Origin: Ailurus styani
Lineage: Eukaryota > Chordata > Mammalia > Carnivora > Ailuridae
Reading direction: 5' to 3'
Length of the DNA: 64,000 nt
Assembly: GCA_002007465.1 (NCBI GenBank)
Contig: LNAC01000108.1
Span: 1,316,741 to 1,380,740 of the forward strand
The notes beneath the pieces are model-generated. The model ran no database searches. It worked only from the letters and a program-made list of their open reading frames with translations, and was not told the origin of the DNA. Shown in pieces: positions 1-9,549 of this stretch; positions within the stretch are counted from its first letter, which is position 1, and each line of letters opens with the position of its first letter. Made by a program: the position numbers and the translations under genes.

Positions 1-94
1 CAGAGAGCCCGATGCGGGCCTCGATCCCAGGACCCTGAGATCATGACCTGAGCCGAAGGCAGAGGCTTTAACCCACTGAGCCACCCAGGCACCC
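1..94 (-). mobile_element. can-SINE, antisense, cut by window edge
   Basis: The head half of a can-SINE reads on the minus strand and ends in the reverse complement of the GGGTGCCTGGGTGG start at about 94. The A-rich tail would lie left of base 1. It should sit in CLSPN intron 4. Confidence 0.9.
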
Positions 95-160
95 TCTTAC
101 ATTTCTTTATTATATCTTTCCCTAAGGAGGGACAATGACTCCCAGGGAGCTAAAGATAAC

Positions 161-353
161 CTTATTTATTTATTTATTTGACACAGAGAGAAAGATTACA
201 AGTAGGCAGAAAGGCAGGCAGAGAGAGAGGAGAGAGGAGGAAGCAGGCTCCCTGCCGAGCAGAGAGCCCGATGCGGGCCTTGATCCCAGGACCCTGAGAT
301 CATGACCTGAGCCGAAGGCAGAGGCTTTAACCCACTGAGTCACCCAGGCGCCC
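161..353 (-). mobile_element. can-SINE, antisense, complete
   Basis: A full element of about 193 bp has its (ATTT)n tail complement on the left and the GGCGCC head complement on the right. The flanks repeat GGAGCTAAAGA with small differences, which looks like a target-site duplication. It lies in CLSPN intron 4. Confidence 0.92.
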
Positions 354-577
354 GGAGCTAAAGACAATCTTAACAAGAACTGTGCTTCCAAACACTCAGG
401 ACGATAATCTTTGACTGTTGCTTCTCTTTGATACCTTTTCAGAAACACTTTAGGTTCATTTCACAGTGGCCATAGGATTATAAAACTTATATCTCTTAAA
501 ATTTATATCTCTACAATATAAAGTATCTCACTTTTTCCCCCTAACACTCCTATGGGGCAGTCAAAATACTAGCTTCC

Positions 578-755
578 TGGGGCACTGGCTCAATTGGTTA
601 AGCATCTGACTTTGGCTCAGGTCATGATCTGAGAGTCTTGGGACTGAGTCCCACATTGAGCTCTCTGTTCAGCAGAGAGCCTGCTTCTCTCTCTACCCCT
701 TGCTTGTGCTCTCTCTCTCTCTCTCTCTCAAATAAATAAAGAAAATCTTAAGGAA
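578..755 (+). mobile_element. can-SINE, sense, diverged
   Basis: An older copy begins GGGGCACTGGCTCAATTGG, has a (CT)n stretch near 710-730 and ends in AAATAAATAAAG. It lies inside CLSPN intron 4, antisense to the gene. Confidence 0.85.
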
Positions 756-950
756 AGAGAATATTAGCTCCCAACCAAGTTAGCATGTCTTATCACCTGT
801 ACTGATTCCAAAATTAACAGCCAAAAAACTTAAATCAATTGCCACGTGTTTTTCTTCAGTTAAAAAAAAAAAGGTTCCAACAATAAGTCAGAATATAAAG
901 CAAAGGTTAGAAGCAGTGGGTTAGCTCTTCTGCAATCATCTTTTACTTGC

Positions 951-1121
951 CTTGTACTTTTTTACTTTGTTTTTCACAGCTGCCCTTATCGATTCTAATG
1001 ACTCTTCATCTTCCAATGCAGAGTTATTTTCCTCTTCCTCCTCCTCCAGCCCAGTTTCGAAAAGGTCTTTATCCACAAGAAGACAGCCACTGTCATTAAA
1101 TGGCTGTTTCACATCATCTTC
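951..1121 (-). CDS. CLSPN: CLSPN coding exon 4, followed by a GC donor
   Basis: The acceptor ends CATCCAG at 1122. The exon codes for 57 residues, [12 protein letters not shown] to VKNKVKKYK. The expected end of homology is AAG at 953-951, followed by GCAAGTA instead of GT. This is the usual consensus for a GC-AG intron. The glutamate run after FETGL is longer than the human version that I recall. Confidence 0.9.
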
Positions 1122-4100
1122 CTGGATGATGCATAAAGAAAAAGCAAAATCCAATCACCCAAACTCCAATATTTCACAACATCATAAGGTAATTTGGATC
1201 AAGCCATAAAAAGCCCCTGCTCAGTCAACAGACAAATATATGGCATTCTAGAACATTCTCCCTGGTTCCTACCCACAGATTTCCTTTGAGGTCCATGCTG
1301 TGATTTTACTGTCCCAAACTAACTTAATAAACAGTATATATATTTTTTGAAAAGTCAGTTAAATACTTATTAAGCAACTACTTTATAAAACTTGAGGATG
1401 GTTTCTCCAGTTAGCAAATAAGACTTGACTTATGGATGTCTAAAAAACTCTTCTCTGAAAGTTAATTTTCATCAGAACGGAGGCAGCAATTACTGCATGT
1501 GCTCACAAAGAAAATTAGAAATCTATTTGGAAGTGTCCCATTTATCTAAAATGGAGAATGAGACCAACAAATTTTAAATTACTTTTGTCATTACTCACAA
1601 TGCAAAACAATCAACTTGAAGCTATATTCTGAGCGCAGAAACCTCAAGAACTGAAAGCAACTCTTTCTAAGATGTTAAATTCATTTGTCTTAGAAAATAC
1701 AAATTTATTCTTTTAAATATACCTCATTTTTCGTTTCCTTCTTTTTTAGCCGCCTGATTTTTTCCATCTTTTTTTCCTCTTTCTCAAGTCTTCTCTTTGA
1801 CTTTACTTTTGCTTTTCCTCCAATTCCTTCTTTATCACGTTTTGGTTTTTTGGAAATCTTTCTGTCAACTGGGAAGTCCCCAGAGTTTTCAGATTGGAGA
1901 CTCCGCTCCAAGCAAGGCATCACCTGGGTTTCAAGATTTTCCTGATACAAAGACTCCTCGATGTCACTTCCAGCACTGTCTGCCAGAGTTTTGTAAATCC
2001 TTCTGACTTTTCCATATTTCCCAGCATATAAATTCTCTTTATTTTCCTCCCCGACACTGTCATAGGGAGTTTTCTCTGGGGAGGCATTTGTGTCCTCTCT
2101 CTCAGAATCACTGTCTTGTAGCACCTTGCTGCTTTTCAATTTCTTACTCACAAATATCTCTTCATCTGAATCTGGAGGAAACATAATTTTTTTTAGAGGT
2201 CTACTATCATTTGGCCCTCCTCCTAGTCCCACTGCTCCTCAAAAACATCCAATTATCCATGTGCTATGTCACCTTGTAAAATTATGTAACTACCACTAAG
2301 AACTGATTGTAGCAAAGTAAATCTAAAAATAGGTTTTGAAAAACATTTTCCCAGAAAAATGTCTCTTACTGAGAAAAATAATTATATATATTTACAAAGT
2401 GCAAAGTGGTTCCAATTCTTCTAACGGGTGTTAAAAATCCTTTTGCTAAAGGATAAATGCATTCAACAAGGCAATGTGGTAGCTTCTAGACATTTTATAC
2501 ATTCAATAACATAACAGAAATGGTTAATGTCAAATGGGTACAAGGGAAACAAGTATGTTTTCATAATAAATAAGACAAACAATAAAGTTAGCCATTAATA
2601 ATTTAACAAACCAAGAGAATAATGAAATTAATCCAATCCACTTACAATGCAGGCCCCCACATTTTATCCCTAAAAATAAAATTACTATTACAAACCTCTG
2701 TCACTCAAGGGCACAACTGCTTCGCAACTGCCTTGTCCACTGTCTGAAGGACTATTGGCTTCTTCCTGTGAATTGACGTTTGGATCACTGATTTCTAGGT
2801 GAACCTAGAAAATAAGAACATACTTTGCATTAACCAGTTGGTGACAAAAAGCTCTAAGTACATAATGATACACAAATCATCATAGGATTGCAAGGCTGAA
2901 GTAAGGAAAACACCAATACAATGGTTCAATGAAGGAATGACATTAAGAATTACTGGACAAGGGGCACCTGGCTGGCTGGGTTCAGTGGAGCATGTAACTC
3001 TTGATCCCAGGTTGTGGGTTTGAGCCCCACGATGGGTGTAGAGATTATTTAAAAATAAAATCTTAAAAAAAAATTACTGGACAAAAAACCAAAACTTCAT
3101 TGTTCACCTTTGAAGAATGCTACATAACTAATGGCTTTGAGTAACGGTACATAAACAAAAAGAATCAAGCATTTATTACACGTTTTCTGTTTGAACTGCT
3201 TCTCAGTGTATTCAAATGACATGTTAAATAACATCACAGAGGTTCAATCTAGATGTGAAAAACTCTGTAGAAAAAACTATGTGTTGGGCGCCTGGGTGGC
3301 TCAGTGGGTTAAAGCCTCTGCTTTCGGCTCAGGTCATGATCTCAGGGTCCTGGGATCGAGGCCCATATCGGGCTCTCTGCTCGGCAGGGAGCCTGCTTCC
3401 TCCTCTCTCTCTGCCTCTCTGCCTACTTGTGATCTCTCTCTCTCTGTGTCAAATAAAGAAATAAAATCTTTAAAAAAAAAACAAAACAAAAAAAAACTAT
3501 GTGTTTCCTTAACGGTAAACTTCAAGAAAAAAAAGAGAAGGGAGAGGGACCTATATAGAGTTAAGATACATACACACCACACATATCAACAATTGCAATA
3601 TGCAGACTTTGGATCCTGATTCAAATAAACTGAAAGTATATATATGAGTCAATGAAATATGAACACTAACTAGATATTTAGTATTAAGCAACAATTCTAA
3701 ATGTTTTAGGTGTGGTAATAATATTTGTGGTTATCTGTTTTGGAAAGCCCTTATCTTAGAGATGCATAATGAAATATTTGTGAACGAAATGATGTCTGAA
3801 ATTTGCTTCCAAATAATCCAGTGTGGGGGGGGGAGTAGGTGGGACTACAAATGAAATAAGATTGACATGATTTGATAACCATTGAAGTTAGGTGATAGGT
3901 TCCTTATACCAGCCTTTCTATGTTTGTATATGTGTGAAATTTTCCAAATAAAACCATTTTAAGATTTTATTTGCCAGAGAGATAGAGAGCACAAGTAGAC
4001 AGACCGGCAGGCAGAGGGAGACGGAGAAGCAGGCTCTCCGCCAGCAGGCAGCCTGATGTATGGGACTCGAACCCAGGATGCTGGGATCATGACCTGAGCT

Positions 4101-5532
4101 GAAGGCAGCCACTTAACTGACTGAGCCACCCAGGCACCCCCAAATAAAATCATTTTAAAAATCACTAGTAAAAAATGTAAGTAGGACTGCTGTGTTAGGT
4201 GACTTGACCAGTTAGTGACCAGGCTGACCCTAAGCCAGATCTCCTACATCCTTGGTGTTCTTAGGGCTCTGAATTGACTTAATAGGAGGGTAAATATTAA
4301 CATCTGTAAAGTAGTAGGGCACTATTCACCTTATTGTTTTCTCAAACAACTATTAAATTGATTTAAATGTTTGGTACAAGTACTTAAATAATAACCACAG
4401 GTAACAGGTACTGAGGAATCACTGAGGATCATCCTGCATGTGCTGATGATTCTCCCAACAATCCAAAGCAGTGAGATTTTTTTGTGGGTGCAGAAACTGA
4501 GCTTAGTTAACCACATAACTCAGTACATGGTAATGCTCTTAATCACTTTATTCTAGGCAATTTGTACCAGTATCAGCAACAGTCAGGGCCAGGAAAAGGG
4601 TGGACAGAGTCAAGTCTTAAAAGACTCAGTAGTCAAGATAGTAACTTAGTGCATTATTAAAAAAAAAAAGATCAAATTGATAAACTATGGTTCATGAGGT
4701 CAGCCAACTACTTTCGTAAATAAAGTTTTATTGGAACCAGGGCCAGGATTAGGGGAAGGTGAGGTGGAGTAATGCAACTGCTGGGTTTTGCTTTAATTTT
4801 TATTTTAAAAAAGACTGCATTAAAATACTATCTTAATTACTGAGTTTTGGGGAGCCCTCTGAAATTTTGTTCCCAAGGCTTGTGTCTCACCCTAGTCCCG
4901 CCCCAGGAAAGTTCCAGCCCCCAGGGTCTGGAAACAGATGCTTCTTTGCCCAATCCCGCCAGCGATCAACCAGCCACCAGCCGGGAAGCACCGAGCCTGC
5001 TATTTCTCTCAGGGTCCCGTGCGATGACCTCAAAGGCCCCTTGCAGACTCAATTCCGAACTCCCCAGAAACTCCCGCCGTCCATTTCCGGGGAACCCCGC
5101 TCCGCAACCCAGCCGCCCACGTCCGCCTGGGCCTGCCTGTTTTGGGGAGCTGAACAAGGAAGAGCCCCGGCGGCAGGAAACGCGCCAAAGGAGAGGCCGG
5201 ACGGGCGGGGCCAGCTGAGGAGCCGCTGGCGGCCGGCTGCGCGCGCCGCAGCGACGACAAGCTACGCCGCCAAGGGGACGGAGGGGGCGGGAAGCCCAGC
5301 GCGGGACTGGACCGCAGAGCCGCGAGCCCACGGGGCCGCGGAGGAATCCCGCCAGGCCGGACCGCGCGCCGCGTCGCCACAGTGCACGCCGGGAGCTGTA
5401 GTCCTCCCACGCTCCGCAACCTGCTCCGCCCGGCTAGACCCCTACCCCTCACAGCCCCTCGGTGCCAGGCCTCTGCAGCCGCGGATGGCGGCCTGTGCAC
5501 GAACTCACCTCAGAATCCACTTCGCCGGTCAT
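951..5532 (-). CDS. CLSPN: Claspin (CLSPN), coding exons 1-4, residues 1-251, partial at 3' end
   Basis: Claspin is a nuclear adaptor that binds the replisome and lets ATR activate the checkpoint kinase CHK1. Four exons join in frame on the minus strand: 5532-5509, 2804-2696, 2171-1723 and 1121-951, lengths 24, 109, 449 and 171 nt. The spliced protein starts MTGEVDSE followed by VHLEISDPN, as in mammalian claspin. Residues 29-34 are DSGQGS, the known beta-TrCP phosphodegron of claspin. Exon 3 is acidic and serine-rich, then a basic, probably helical stretch follows near residues 165-194. Exon 4 holds an EEEEEE run and a basic end. About 251 of some 1,340 residues are here; the CHK1-binding repeats are encoded beyond base 1. 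Three introns are GT-AG and the last donor is GC. No stop or frameshift is seen. Recognition is by recalled similarity to human claspin. Confidence 0.95.
1122..1722. other. CLSPN: CLSPN intron 3, no further feature seen
   Basis: This intron has no repeat that I can name. It is AT-rich with ordinary splice ends. Confidence 0.6.
1723..2171 (-). CDS. CLSPN: CLSPN coding exon 3
   Basis: The acceptor ends CCTCCAG at 2172 and the donor GTATAT begins at 1722. The 449 nt code for residues 45-194, starting [11 protein letters not shown]. It carries several acidic serine clusters such as DSDSERED, then a K/R/E-rich segment ending KKKETKNE. The open frame continues into the upstream intron as MGLGGG..., which is not coding. 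Confidence 0.94.
2172..2695. other. CLSPN: CLSPN intron 2, no further feature seen
   Basis: AT-rich intronic sequence with no repeat that I recognise. Confidence 0.6.
2696..2804 (-). CDS. CLSPN: CLSPN coding exon 2
   Basis: The acceptor ends in TTTTCTAG at 2805 and the donor is GTTTGT at 2695. The 109 nt code for residues 9-44 plus one base of the next codon. The phosphodegron DSGQGS is coded by about 2744-2727. Confidence 0.93.
2961..3073 (+). mobile_element. Short tRNA-Lys-like SINE, sense
   Basis: A 113-bp element runs GGGGCACCTGGCTGGCTGGG to AAAATAAAATCTT. It lacks the CT-rich middle of the longer can-SINEs. The flanks share ATTACTGGACAA, a likely target-site duplication. Confidence 0.85.
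3287..3485 (+). mobile_element. can-SINE, sense, complete and young-looking
   Basis: The element is flanked on both sides by AAAAAACTATGTGTT, a clear target-site duplication. The head reads GGGCGCCTGGGTGGCTCAGT and the tail is AAATAAAGAAATAAAATC plus poly(A). Confidence 0.93.
3961..4139 (-). mobile_element. can-SINE, antisense, complete
   Basis: The flanks share CAAATAAAA(C/T)CATTTT, a target-site duplication. The head complement GCCACCCAGGCACCCC is at the right end. Confidence 0.9.
4680..4742. mobile_element. Small hAT-like transposon remnant
   Basis: The words AAACTATGGTTCATGAGG and AAATAAAGTTTTATTGGAAC match a common mammalian DNA-transposon remnant. I cannot fix the family or the ends. 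Confidence 0.45.
5383..5402 (-). promoter_or_regulatory. SBS motif (ZNF143/THAP11-type) in CLSPN intron 1
   Basis: The minus strand reads ACTACAGCTCCCGGCGTGCA, a close match to the recalled consensus ACTACAAYTCCCAGMRTGCM. Such sites usually mark mammalian promoters close to the transcription start. This one is about 107 bp inside intron 1. Confidence 0.7.
5509..5532 (-). CDS. CLSPN: CLSPN coding exon 1
   Basis: The ATG is the complement of 5530-5532 and the exon codes for MTGEVDSE, eight whole codons. The donor GTGAGTTC is the complement of 5501-5508. The start is chosen because it matches the claspin N terminus and lies in the CpG island. Confidence 0.94.
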
Positions 5533-5636
5533 GACTCCGGCTTCCCCGGCGCTTTGCTGTAACGGAGCAGGTCTCCGTCTTCCTAGCCGTGGTGCAGCTG
5601 CTCCCGCGGTCTCCAGTCAGGCAACACTGTTCGAGC

Positions 5637-5645
5637 TTTCGCGCC
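5637..5645 (+). promoter_or_regulatory. E2F-type site upstream of CLSPN
   Basis: TTTCGCGCC matches the E2F consensus TTTSSCGC. It lies about 105 bp upstream of the CLSPN start codon. Claspin is known to be cell-cycle regulated and E2F-responsive, so the position makes sense. Confidence 0.65.
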
Positions 5646-5680
5646 CAGCCAGAGTGGAGGCCCCGCCCTAACGATTCGCA

Positions 5681-5736
5681 CCAATCCGGAGGAGTCTTTC
5701 TACGTGAGGCCACGCCCTCCACGCGGTCCTACCAAT
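5681..5736. promoter_or_regulatory. Two CCAAT boxes upstream of CLSPN
   Basis: CCAAT occurs at 5681-5685 and 5732-5736, spaced 51 bp, about 150 and 200 bp from the CLSPN start codon. On the gene strand they read ATTGG. Paired NF-Y sites are common in cell-cycle promoters; binding is inferred. Confidence 0.5.
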
Positions 5737-5900
5737 CACGAAGCGCCTTCGGCCAGTCCCGCAAGTATAATCTGGGGTGGGTTGGCGCGTCCCGGCTCCT
5801 CCGGTCAATAGAACCTAAGGGAGGCTGGGGGTGTCGCGTCTGCGGGACGGAGGGGCTCTGTGGCCTCTCAAGCGCTACCAGGCGAGTGGTGACCTTTGAC

Positions 5901-6157
5901 CTCTGGCCCTTGCCTTAGCGCATTTTGAGAGCCCTCCAAGCGGGAAGTGAACTGGGAGAAGATCCCAGGGCAACCGAAGGCACCTGTGGGGATTTTCTCC
6001 AAGACCTCCATCACTGAAGCAGCTAGATCCTACCTGCTCCTTCTTGTACATTGCATTCACGCTACTGAACATCAACAAAGAGAAGTTTTGTGGGCTGCTC
6101 AGATACCAAAGAATATCCTTGGATAAACTTTATAATTTTATTTAAAGTTAATTTGAG
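5901..6157. other. Edge of CpG island, no feature seen
   Basis: Transition from the CpG island into intergenic DNA. Nothing recognisable. Confidence 0.5.
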
Positions 6158-6340
6158 GGCACCTGGGCGGTTCGGTGGGTTAAGCATCTGCCCCGGCTTA
6201 GGTCATGATCCCAGGGTCCTCTCGAGCCCTGCATGGGACTCCCTGCTTGGCTTCTCCTTCTAGCCCTCCCCCTTGCTTGTGCTCTCTCTCTTTCTCTCAA
6301 ATGCGCTCTCTCTCAAATTAAAAAAATCTTTAAAAAAATA
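6158..6340 (+). mobile_element. can-SINE, sense, diverged
   Basis: The copy begins GGGCACCTGGGCGGTTCGG and ends in an A-rich tail. The flanks repeat AGTTAATTTGAGG. Confidence 0.88.
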
Positions 6341-7184
6341 GTTAATTTGAGGATGCGGAAAACACCTACCTGTCCATTCCTAGATTCTTTACACAAGGCA
6401 AGAAAAAAGAATATGAGGTCTGGAGTCAGACTAATCCCAGACCATTCTAATCCCTTGCCATTATGCTGGTTACTGTCTTTTCCACCTGCAGGTCCATTCT
6501 CTGTCATTCCTTATCCTGCTCTGTCCAGGCAAAGCTGTCTTCTCCCCAGTGCATTACCCAAGCTCCCTTGACTTCAGGCTTCTGGTTAAGTCAAACTCCT
6601 GGAAAGTACTTTACAATATTACTGTTAAGGAGGAGATCAGAGAGCACCAAGAAAGAAAGGCCACATGGGTTATGGACATTGGGGAGGATTTGTGCTACCG
6701 TGAGTGCTGGGAAAGGTGTAATCCTGATGATTCACAGACCTGTACCCCTGGGGCAAATAATAATAAAATAAAATAAAAGCCGCAGTCGTTACCGTCCCCA
6801 CTTCACTCTCATGATACTGTCCACTGGTAGGTGGCCAACTCATTCCAATTTTCCCAGGACTTCCCCAGTTTTAGCACTGAAAATCCCACCTCCTGAGATT
6901 CTCAGTCCCAGGCAAACCAGGATAGTTTGTTACTTTATCGACTGGGCTCCTCTTCCAAGTTTCTAGCTTTACCTGGGTTCAGATAAAAGTTCTCTTTCCT
7001 CATCTTTATTTCATTACCTCCTCACCACTTCTCAACCCACTTTTGCCCTCCCATTCCCATTATCCATCCTCTTCTCACCCATCCATCTAGCCCTACATTT
7101 CTACCCACTTCACTATTTCTACTTGATGATTTCCAAATATACAGCTATAGCACTCCTCCTTCATATTTGGAGGGCTCACATTTA
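6341..7184. other. Intergenic sequence without recognised gene
   Basis: Apart from the L1 tail at 6660-6779, I see no gene, exon or nameable repeat. Confidence 0.5.
6660..6779 (+). mobile_element. L1 3' end fragment, sense
   Basis: The words GGGTTATGGACATTGGGGAGG and GATTCACAGACCTGTACCCC, then an AATAA-rich tail, match the 3' UTR end of carnivore L1. The same sequence occurs at 51240-51350 and, inverted, at 13620-13690. It is only the last 120 bp or so. Confidence 0.8.
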
Positions 7185-7290
7185 TCAGGCGCTTACCCTG
7201 TGACAAAAACACTTGTAAGAATTTTGCAAACATCTTATTTAGTCTTCAGAGTAAATTTGTAAGGTAAGTAATATATTATCTCCATTTTAG
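7185..7290 (-). repeat. MIR-like fragment
   Basis: The order TTTATCAGGCGCTTACC, then ATCTCCATTTTAGCAGGAGAC, matches the antisense 3' part of a MIR element. Confidence 0.6.
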
Positions 7291-7529
7291 CAGGAGACAA
7301 AACCTTTAAATTCTAGTACCTGGTGGAGCCAATATTTGCACCATGCTCAGTCTGACTCCAGATCTCATACTCCTCAGAGAGACCTTGTCTGAACCCCTTC
7401 TCCATTCTCCCTCCATCCCCTGTTCTCCTTTCCCCAACAACACATCTGCTTAAATTTTGCTTTAATCTATTTGTATACTGTTGCTCCAAGAGGACAAGCA
7501 CTTTTTTTCCTTTAACACCATATCCTAAC

Positions 7530-7910
7530 CAGTTGTTCTCCAACTTGAGGAGGCATTGGAATGTCCTGAAGAGCTGGTAAAAAAAAAAAAAAAAAAAAAG
7601 GTTGTGAAGCCCGAGAATTTTCTTTTTTTTTTTTAAGATTTTTGAAAATTTATTTTTTTAAGAGAGAGCAAGAGAGCACAAACGGGGGTGGGGAGGGGCA
7701 GAGGGAGAAGCAGGCTCCCCGCTGAGCAGGGAGTCCAACAGAGGACTGGATCCCAGGACCCCAGGATCATGACATGAGCCCAAGGCAGATGCTTACCGGG
7801 CAAAGCCACCCAGGCACCCCAAGGCCTGAGAATTTTCATTTCTAACAAGTTCCCAGATGATGCTAATGCTGCTGGTATGGAGACCACACTTTGAGAACAA
7901 AGGGCTTAAA
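7530..7910. mobile_element. MER5A-like hAT element split by a SINE
   Basis: The left part reads GTTCTCCAACTTGAGGAGG and the right part ATGATGCTAATGCTGCTGG, ending CACTTTGAGAAC. These fit a short MER5-type hAT-Charlie element with inverted ends. The SINE at 7624-7820 interrupts it and GAGAATTTTC is repeated at the junctions. Confidence 0.65.
7624..7820 (-). mobile_element. can-SINE, antisense, inside a MER5-like element
   Basis: The A-rich tail complement TTTTTTTTAAGATTTT lies on the left and the head complement GCCACCCAGGCACCCC on the right. The flanks repeat GAGAATTTTC. Confidence 0.9.
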
Positions 7911-8219
7911 ACATACCTGGGTCATGGTAGGGAAATTAATATTTGTTGAACTAATTCAGTCACTTGAGAACTATACTATTCATGAACTTTTGGAAATGAA
8001 TAAATGAGATAATACTCCTGATATTAACATTTTCAGAAGTAATTAGCATTTTCCTCTCTTTGAAGAACATCTATTCAGTCTCCAGAAAAACAAAGAAAGA
8101 GAGCTCCGATTTGGACAATGAGTGGAATGGTTGAGTTAGGAAGGGGAAACCTTTTACTCTATACATTAACTTGTGCTAATCTAAAGTGACTCTGTATTTG
8201 GAATTAGCAAGCTATATTC

Positions 8220-8345
8220 TCAATCTTGGTGGTTGGCACCATAATCACTCACCAATTTAGAAACCTGGGAGTCACCTTGACTCCTTTCTCTCTCTTGACT
8301 CTCAAGGTTAATCATCCAACAAGCTCTGTTTTGAAGTTGATGGTA
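8220..8345 (+). repeat. L2 fragment, sense
   Basis: AACCTGGGAGTCACCTTGAC followed by TCATCCAACAAGCTCTG matches the conserved reverse-transcriptase-end region of L2. Confidence 0.65.
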
Positions 8346-8452
8346 GCAAGGGAAATCTCTGCAGTGTTCGTTTTGCAGAGATTAGCCTGAACCTGTCCAG
8401 TAAAGGGCTTTGTAAACTTTTTAGCTTCTCAGAGTCTTGTTTTCATTATTTA

Positions 8453-8662
8453 AAAAAATGTTTTTTAAAGATTTTATTTATTTATTTGACACACAGAGAG
8501 AGATTACAAGTAAGCAGAGAGGCAGGCAGAGAGAGAGGAGGAAGCAGGCTCCCCGCTGAGCAGGCAGCCCAATGTGGGGCTCAATCCCACGACCATGAGA
8601 CCATGAGACCATGACCTGAGCCGAAGGCAGAGGCTTTAACCCACTGAGCCATCCAGGCGCCC
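8453..8662 (-). mobile_element. can-SINE, antisense, complete
   Basis: The flanks share GTTTTCATTATTTA, a target-site duplication at 8439-8452 and 8663-8676. A short internal repeat (ATGAGACC three times) lies at 8594-8612. Confidence 0.92.
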
Positions 8663-8676
8663 GTTTTCATTATTTA

Positions 8677-9390
8677 TAAATAGAAAACCGTGGATCCAAT
8701 CCAATCAGATCAGATGGAGTCTCCAATGTGTTTAATTAGCAGATCACCTGAACATATGGTACTCTTAGGAATTGTTTTTACTACTAGGATCTATCTTTAT
8801 GTCACACAAAATCAATATAAAAAAGGCATCCTTAGATTACATATCTATGAAAAAATAAGCTGCAGCATTTAACATGGTCAGCCCATTCCAAAGTCATATT
8901 TATATTTGCTCACTGGAAGACAACAAAAGCAGATTCCAAAAGCTTATGGAAGTTTGGAGGGGAAAAGCTGGGATTAAATTCTATATTTTATTTCACCTTT
9001 TCTGCAAATTGAGAAAGCCTCCCATGTTAAAGTTTTAGCACTACTATTCTTCTGGAGTTAAGTGTGATGAATGGCTTGCTTTTCTCAAGTCCTGGACTGT
9101 TGAGTCTTTATCCCTGGAGAAGCACTGCCACCATGTGGCAAGCCTTGGTCGTAGTCATACCATCTATTGCCTGTAGCCAAAAATTTTTTTTAATTTTAAA
9201 ATTATTCAGAATTGTTTACATTTCCCTTTGGTGCGGTAAAATAATTGCATCTCCTAGAATATGATTTCAAAAATAGTTTCATGCTGTAATGCCATACAGT
9301 TTAAGCTTCTTCTGCAGAGTGTCTCACTGTAAGTCCAGGGCTGTTTTTTCTGGCTTAATTTAAGTAACCTCTGACCTTTAAAAATGACAC
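8677..9390. other. Intergenic sequence without recognised gene
   Basis: I see no gene or nameable repeat here. Short open frames have no family resemblance. Confidence 0.5.
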
Positions 9391-9445
9391 ACAGGACCTG
9401 ATACATAAGGGGTGCTTACTACATAATTGTTGAATGAATGATGAA
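9391..9445 (+). repeat. L2 3' end fragment
   Basis: GGACCTGATACATAAGGGG followed by TTGTTGAATGAATGATG is the typical L2 3' terminus. Confidence 0.55.
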
Positions 9446-9549
9446 AATACAATGGCCTAAAAAACAAAACCAAAAACACTCAGGGCCTCTTCCCAAGTCA
9501 TATTTTGTATGCAGAAGCTCTTTACTGCAACTTTTGGCAAGCTTAAGTA

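Larger units (their letters stand above)
2805..5508. other. CLSPN: CLSPN intron 1
   Basis: The 2.7-kb first intron holds three SINEs, a hAT-like scrap near 4680-4740 and, from about 4880, the CpG island. The stretches 3490-3950 and 4160-4680 show nothing else that I can name. Confidence 0.7.
4880..5900. promoter_or_regulatory. CLSPN: CpG island with CLSPN promoter
   Basis: GC content and CpG density rise sharply here against AT-rich surroundings. The CLSPN start codon lies inside. Core-promoter candidates for minus-strand transcription lie at 5590-5740: an E2F-type site and two CCAAT words. No TATA box is evident. The transcription start is not fixed by the sequence; it is probably within about 100 bp upstream of 5532. 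Long open frames in this island come from its high GC content. Confidence 0.8.

Noticed and set aside
170..448. Frames of 60-140 codons with [23 protein letters not shown] text, also at 3191, 31437, 51636, 55925, 59504
   Set aside because: All are translations of can-SINEs, repeated across the window, not proteins.
2961..3073. tRNA gene candidates in the short SINEs
   Set aside because: The tRNA-Lys-like bodies have broken stems and a SINE A-rich tail; they are retrotransposed copies.
4867..5562. 231-codon and other long open frames in the CLSPN CpG island
   Set aside because: GC-rich sequence lacks stops by chance; composition is Pro/Arg/Ala-rich and no family is recognised. CLSPN exon 1 lies in the same island in another frame.
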